DNA from: Ricinus communis
Lineage: Eukaryota > Streptophyta > Magnoliopsida > Malpighiales > Euphorbiaceae
NCBI RefSeq assembly: GCF_019578655.1
Contig: NC_063265.1
Coordinates: forward strand, 19,516,285-19,580,284
Reading direction: 5' to 3'
DNA: 64,000 bases
Positions 61,144 to 64,000 of the stretch are shown piece after piece. Under the pieces are notes generated by a model, which was not told where the DNA came from, ran no database searches, and saw only the letters and a program-made list of their open reading frames with translations. Both the position numbers and the translations under genes were made by a program. The first letter of the stretch is position 1, and the number at the start of each line of letters is the position of its first letter.

Positions 61144-63494
61144 TCTGCAGTGAATTTCCATAAGATAAGGCTTGCATGTGTGTGCGTTTCCCTCAAATAC
61201 AATACCTGAACGGTACTTCTTCCATGTTTGTGAGCGAATGAATCGCCGAATTTTTGCATTGTACAGTATGAGGTATTTCTGCTTAGTTTTATGTGGCAGA
61301 AATATGAATTGAAATATGCTTTTATACATACTGAGTCTGTGAGAAAATCTCAAATTGTAGTTATTTGAATTTGGTTTGAATATGTGGTTCTTAATTTTCA
61401 TTCACCCTGTATGGTTTATGGCCACTCGCATGCATGTATCTCAGAAGGACTCATCTGAGAGAATTTGGAGCCGAGTTCGACATATTATAGCTCTGTGGAT
61501 AAGAAATTTGCTTATTTCTTAGGAAGGATCATGTGCGGCTGGTAAAGCTGTTGGGAACTTTCATCTTCTTATTTGTTACAAGGAAGATTTGCTTCTTTTC
61601 CTGAAGGGTCTTTGCTTCCAGTATTTGTTCATTTCTTACAACTATTTGTAGCATTTTCAGTATTGTGGTCCAGAGTCCTGAAGGCCAGAATGATGTCACT
61701 CAGTATTGGTTACAGTTTAAAGCATTTGAACTGCAATTTAATTATCTGCCTGCTGTATTTCTACTCTTTTCTTTTTCTATAATTTCTTTTGCAAACAATT
61801 AGATTATCAATGCTTTCTCTAAAAGCAGCTTCGAAGTTGAAGAAATAGCAAAATGTTTTATTAACGAAAGAAAAGGTTCTCAAACTTTAAAAGCTAAGCC
61901 TCAAATGCTAAATAGACTGTGAGTTAAATGTTAAAAAACACACATTACACAGTGAAAAGGGTGTCAGTAAAATCCATTAAAGGGTCTTTCTGTTTATCAA
62001 CCTCATCTTCTTCATCATCATTTTAAGATGCTCCTTCATAAATCAATACCACTTTTTTCTGCAAGAATCACTTTCTCACTGGCTACTCTTTGAGTTAAGT
62101 TGGGTTGTTCATTATTCACCCAGGATTTGGAAATCATCATCACTGAAGTGTGCCTCATTAGTTTCCAAGTGGGTAAAAAGATCCGGCCTTCCTTCTCCTT
62201 TCCGGGCCAATCCGAAAGAGTTTCACCAGATTGATTACTATACTAACTCTTCTCCTCCTTGTGCCAACATTTCTAACCTACTCCTTTCCATGCCCCTGCC
62301 TCTGAAAATACAAACATCATTCCCGCCATTGCTACTCCCACCACCTCTACCTCTTTAACCCTTCCTCCCTTCCACTGCCCCATCAATATCCAGATTTCCT
62401 TCCTCTGCATTAGCAACTCCCTGTCCTATTATTATCCAAATTCCCCTTCTCCACATAAACCACTCCCTGGGATGTATTAGACCCAAGGGTTAGTCGAGTC
62501 CATGATACACATGGCTTCCGGGCACACTCAAAAACATGTTTTTCTATTGGATTCAGGCACATCAGACAAAACAAAAAGTCACTGGTTTGTTCTCAACTTG
62601 TACTTTTCTTACCTCCATTTCTTCACAAAACGAGAGAAAAAATGTTGCTTCTACAAAGCGTCCTCCTAATCACTTGGTCAAGGTTTTTTCCACCTCAAGT
62701 ATTGAAGCAGCTTAGGTAAATGGGCCAGATCAGTAATGCTTGTATCAATCTCAAAGGCTCATATCAGTAGGATGTAGATTATGAAGCATCGAATAACTTT
62801 TAATTTGTGCAATCTTTATTTTATGTGTCCCGTGCACTTTTTATAATCTTTTTTCTTATATAATTATCAAAATTCTAGTTATATTAAAAAAATTGAAAGT
62901 GCATAACTAAAGTGTAATGAAAGAAAGAAAAATTAGTAGTTAGACTCGGAAATTATGATATTATGATTAAAACCCAAAAATAATAAAGCACCATGCTAGA
63001 CTTGGCAGTTATGACGAATGAATTGAAAATTTTCTTTTATACACACATAAATTATATTAATCCTACAATTTAATATAAATTGAATGTTTAGTAATAAAAC
63101 AGAAACGATGCCGAGAATTCTAGAGAAGTAAAAAAAAATAATAATAAATAAGTGAAACAATTAGCTCATAAAATGCATGTGCAAGGGAAAGAAACGTCTA
63201 TCTTCAGCCATATAAAATTAGCTATATGAATATCCATCGTCTCTGGGAAAATGAATGGTGTATATATGTAATCACAGAAAATATATAGAACTTCTTACAT
63301 CAATGAGTAAAGTAAATTGGAGAGATCTAACAAAAAAAAAAAAATTAATTAAGCACTCTGAGGTTTTCTCGCAGAAGGAACAATTTCAGGAAGTCTAAGC
63401 TGTCTCCTTAGAACAGAGAACAGAACCCAAACAAAGTAACAAGTGATGTTAAGCAAAAAGAGAACATCCTGAATTCTAGAAAGTGAATTCAAGT
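61144..63494. other. NTAQ1 3' UTR and intergenic spacer
   Basis: The first 300 bases or so are probably 3' UTR. After 62750 the sequence is AT-rich. The last bases belong to the 3' UTR of the minus-strand CTU2 gene. No intact gene is seen. Confidence 0.45.
62180..62730 (-). mobile_element. Possible LINE ORF1 remnant (heavily degraded)
   Basis: On the minus strand a frame around 62540-62590 reads FCLMCLNPIEKHVFEC, a distorted version of the Cx2Cx4Hx4C zinc knuckle at the end of plant L1 ORF1 proteins, followed by Gly/Gly-Ser-rich codons with several stops. No reverse transcriptase part is present. The match is weak. Confidence 0.25.
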
Positions 63495-64000
63495 TTAATC
63501 TTCACCATCTGAAAGCAAGCAATCTTGAATTTGCTCCCTGAAAGGAGAAAATAGAATTTTAAAAATAAGAGTCATAGTTTCAAAAACCAGCAGAAAAAAC
63601 TTAACACAATCAAGCAAAATGATCTTTTGCACATAAATAGAACTGAAACTTCATGCGCCTGTGTGCCACACTGCCAATGAGTTATTAACTGATTGCTTCC
63701 AGCACATAATGTAGTTACGGAAAATGGGAACTAATGACAAATTTTAATTTCTAACCTTAGCAAACTCAGGTTGTCAGAACTACCACGCTTTGCTCGAGTA
63801 ACTAAATGCTGGGGTAAAGACAAATAGAAATGCTCCATTAATGAGGGGTCCTTGGGAAGTATCTGAAAGTTGCAACTTGAACAACAGGCATCACGGAAAC
63901 TTGAACTTTGGCAACTTTTGGGACTGTTCAATCTCGATATTTCAGAATCGTTGAGAGGGCTATTGCAGATAGGACAGAATAATTCCGAGGAAATAGATTC
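63495..64000 (-). CDS. CTU2: Cytoplasmic tRNA 2-thiolation protein 2 (C-terminal exons only)
   Basis: Two terminal exons on the minus strand: 64000-63756 (continuing beyond the window) and 63537-63495, joined through LLR|EQIQDCLLSDGED and a TAA. The visible 95 residues include ELFCPICNSPLND (zinc-binding CxxC), CCSSCNFQILPKD (second Cys pair) and EHFYLSLPQHL, matching the C-terminal part of CTU2/NCS2. CTU2 works with CTU1 to thiolate U34 of tRNAs for Lys, Gln and Glu, with sulphur delivered by URM1. Everything N-terminal of this lies to the right of the window. Confidence 0.9.
63538..63755 (-). other. Last intron of CTU2
   Basis: On the minus strand, donor GTTAG follows LLAG-type exon end at 63756 and the acceptor TTTCAG ends at 63538. 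The joined codon AG|G gives Arg and keeps the frame to a stop 14 residues later. Confidence 0.85.

Noticed and set aside
1..64000. Conserved microRNA precursors
   Set aside because: I looked for well-known plant microRNA sequences on both strands and saw none; a systematic search was not possible.

Overview
This is nuclear DNA from a flowering plant: genes have many short exons with GT-AG (and some GC-AG) introns, the proteins match land-plant families, and the spacers are AT-rich and full of retrotransposon and DNA-transposon debris. The protein sequences suggest a woody-type eudicot, probably a rosid; the species cannot be fixed from the sequence alone. There are no CRISPR, phage or bacterial features.

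Layout. 1-1458 (+): last two exons of a primary-wall cellulose synthase of the CESA3 type. 3418-3732 (-): a small plant-specific one-pass membrane protein. 7470-9353 (+): a two-exon AN1/C2H2 zinc-finger stress-associated protein (SAP11 type). 13040-25343 (+): a 19-coding-exon gene for an EFR3-family armadillo-like scaffold (about 1012 aa). 33517-36676 (-): a two-exon PXC3-type LRR receptor-like protein with a degenerate kinase domain. 44630-44710 (+): tRNA-Leu(AAG). 58058-58807 (-): an intronless DTW-domain protein (tRNA acp3U enzyme family). 58998-61143 (+): six-exon NTAQ1, the N-terminal glutamine amidase, head-to-head with the DTW gene. 63495-64000 (-): last two exons of CTU2, the tRNA 2-thiolation factor.

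From memory, the neighbours DTW - NTAQ1 - PXC3 - EFR3-like - SAP11 correspond to Arabidopsis At2g41750, At2g41760, At2g41820, At2g41830 and At2g41835, so the core is a conserved gene block stretched here by transposon insertions.

The 37-58 kb stretch is almost gene-free and holds the most informative structures: a 713-bp TRIM retrotransposon with a Met-tRNA primer site beside a partial tandem duplicate of itself; a Tourist-like insertion nested in the extra LTR and then tandemly duplicated; a 1352-bp solo LTR with perfect 5-bp target duplication, a palindrome array and a 38-base C run; a 6.2-kb pair of long inverted arms enclosing that solo LTR; and a 1.16-kb element with about 190-bp terminal inverted repeats next to the DTW gene. 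I did not find a convincing undescribed multi-gene system. The most notable points are the two GC-AG introns in one small gene, the predicted pseudokinase, the compact bidirectional promoter, and transposon insertions whose empty target sites are preserved in the same window.
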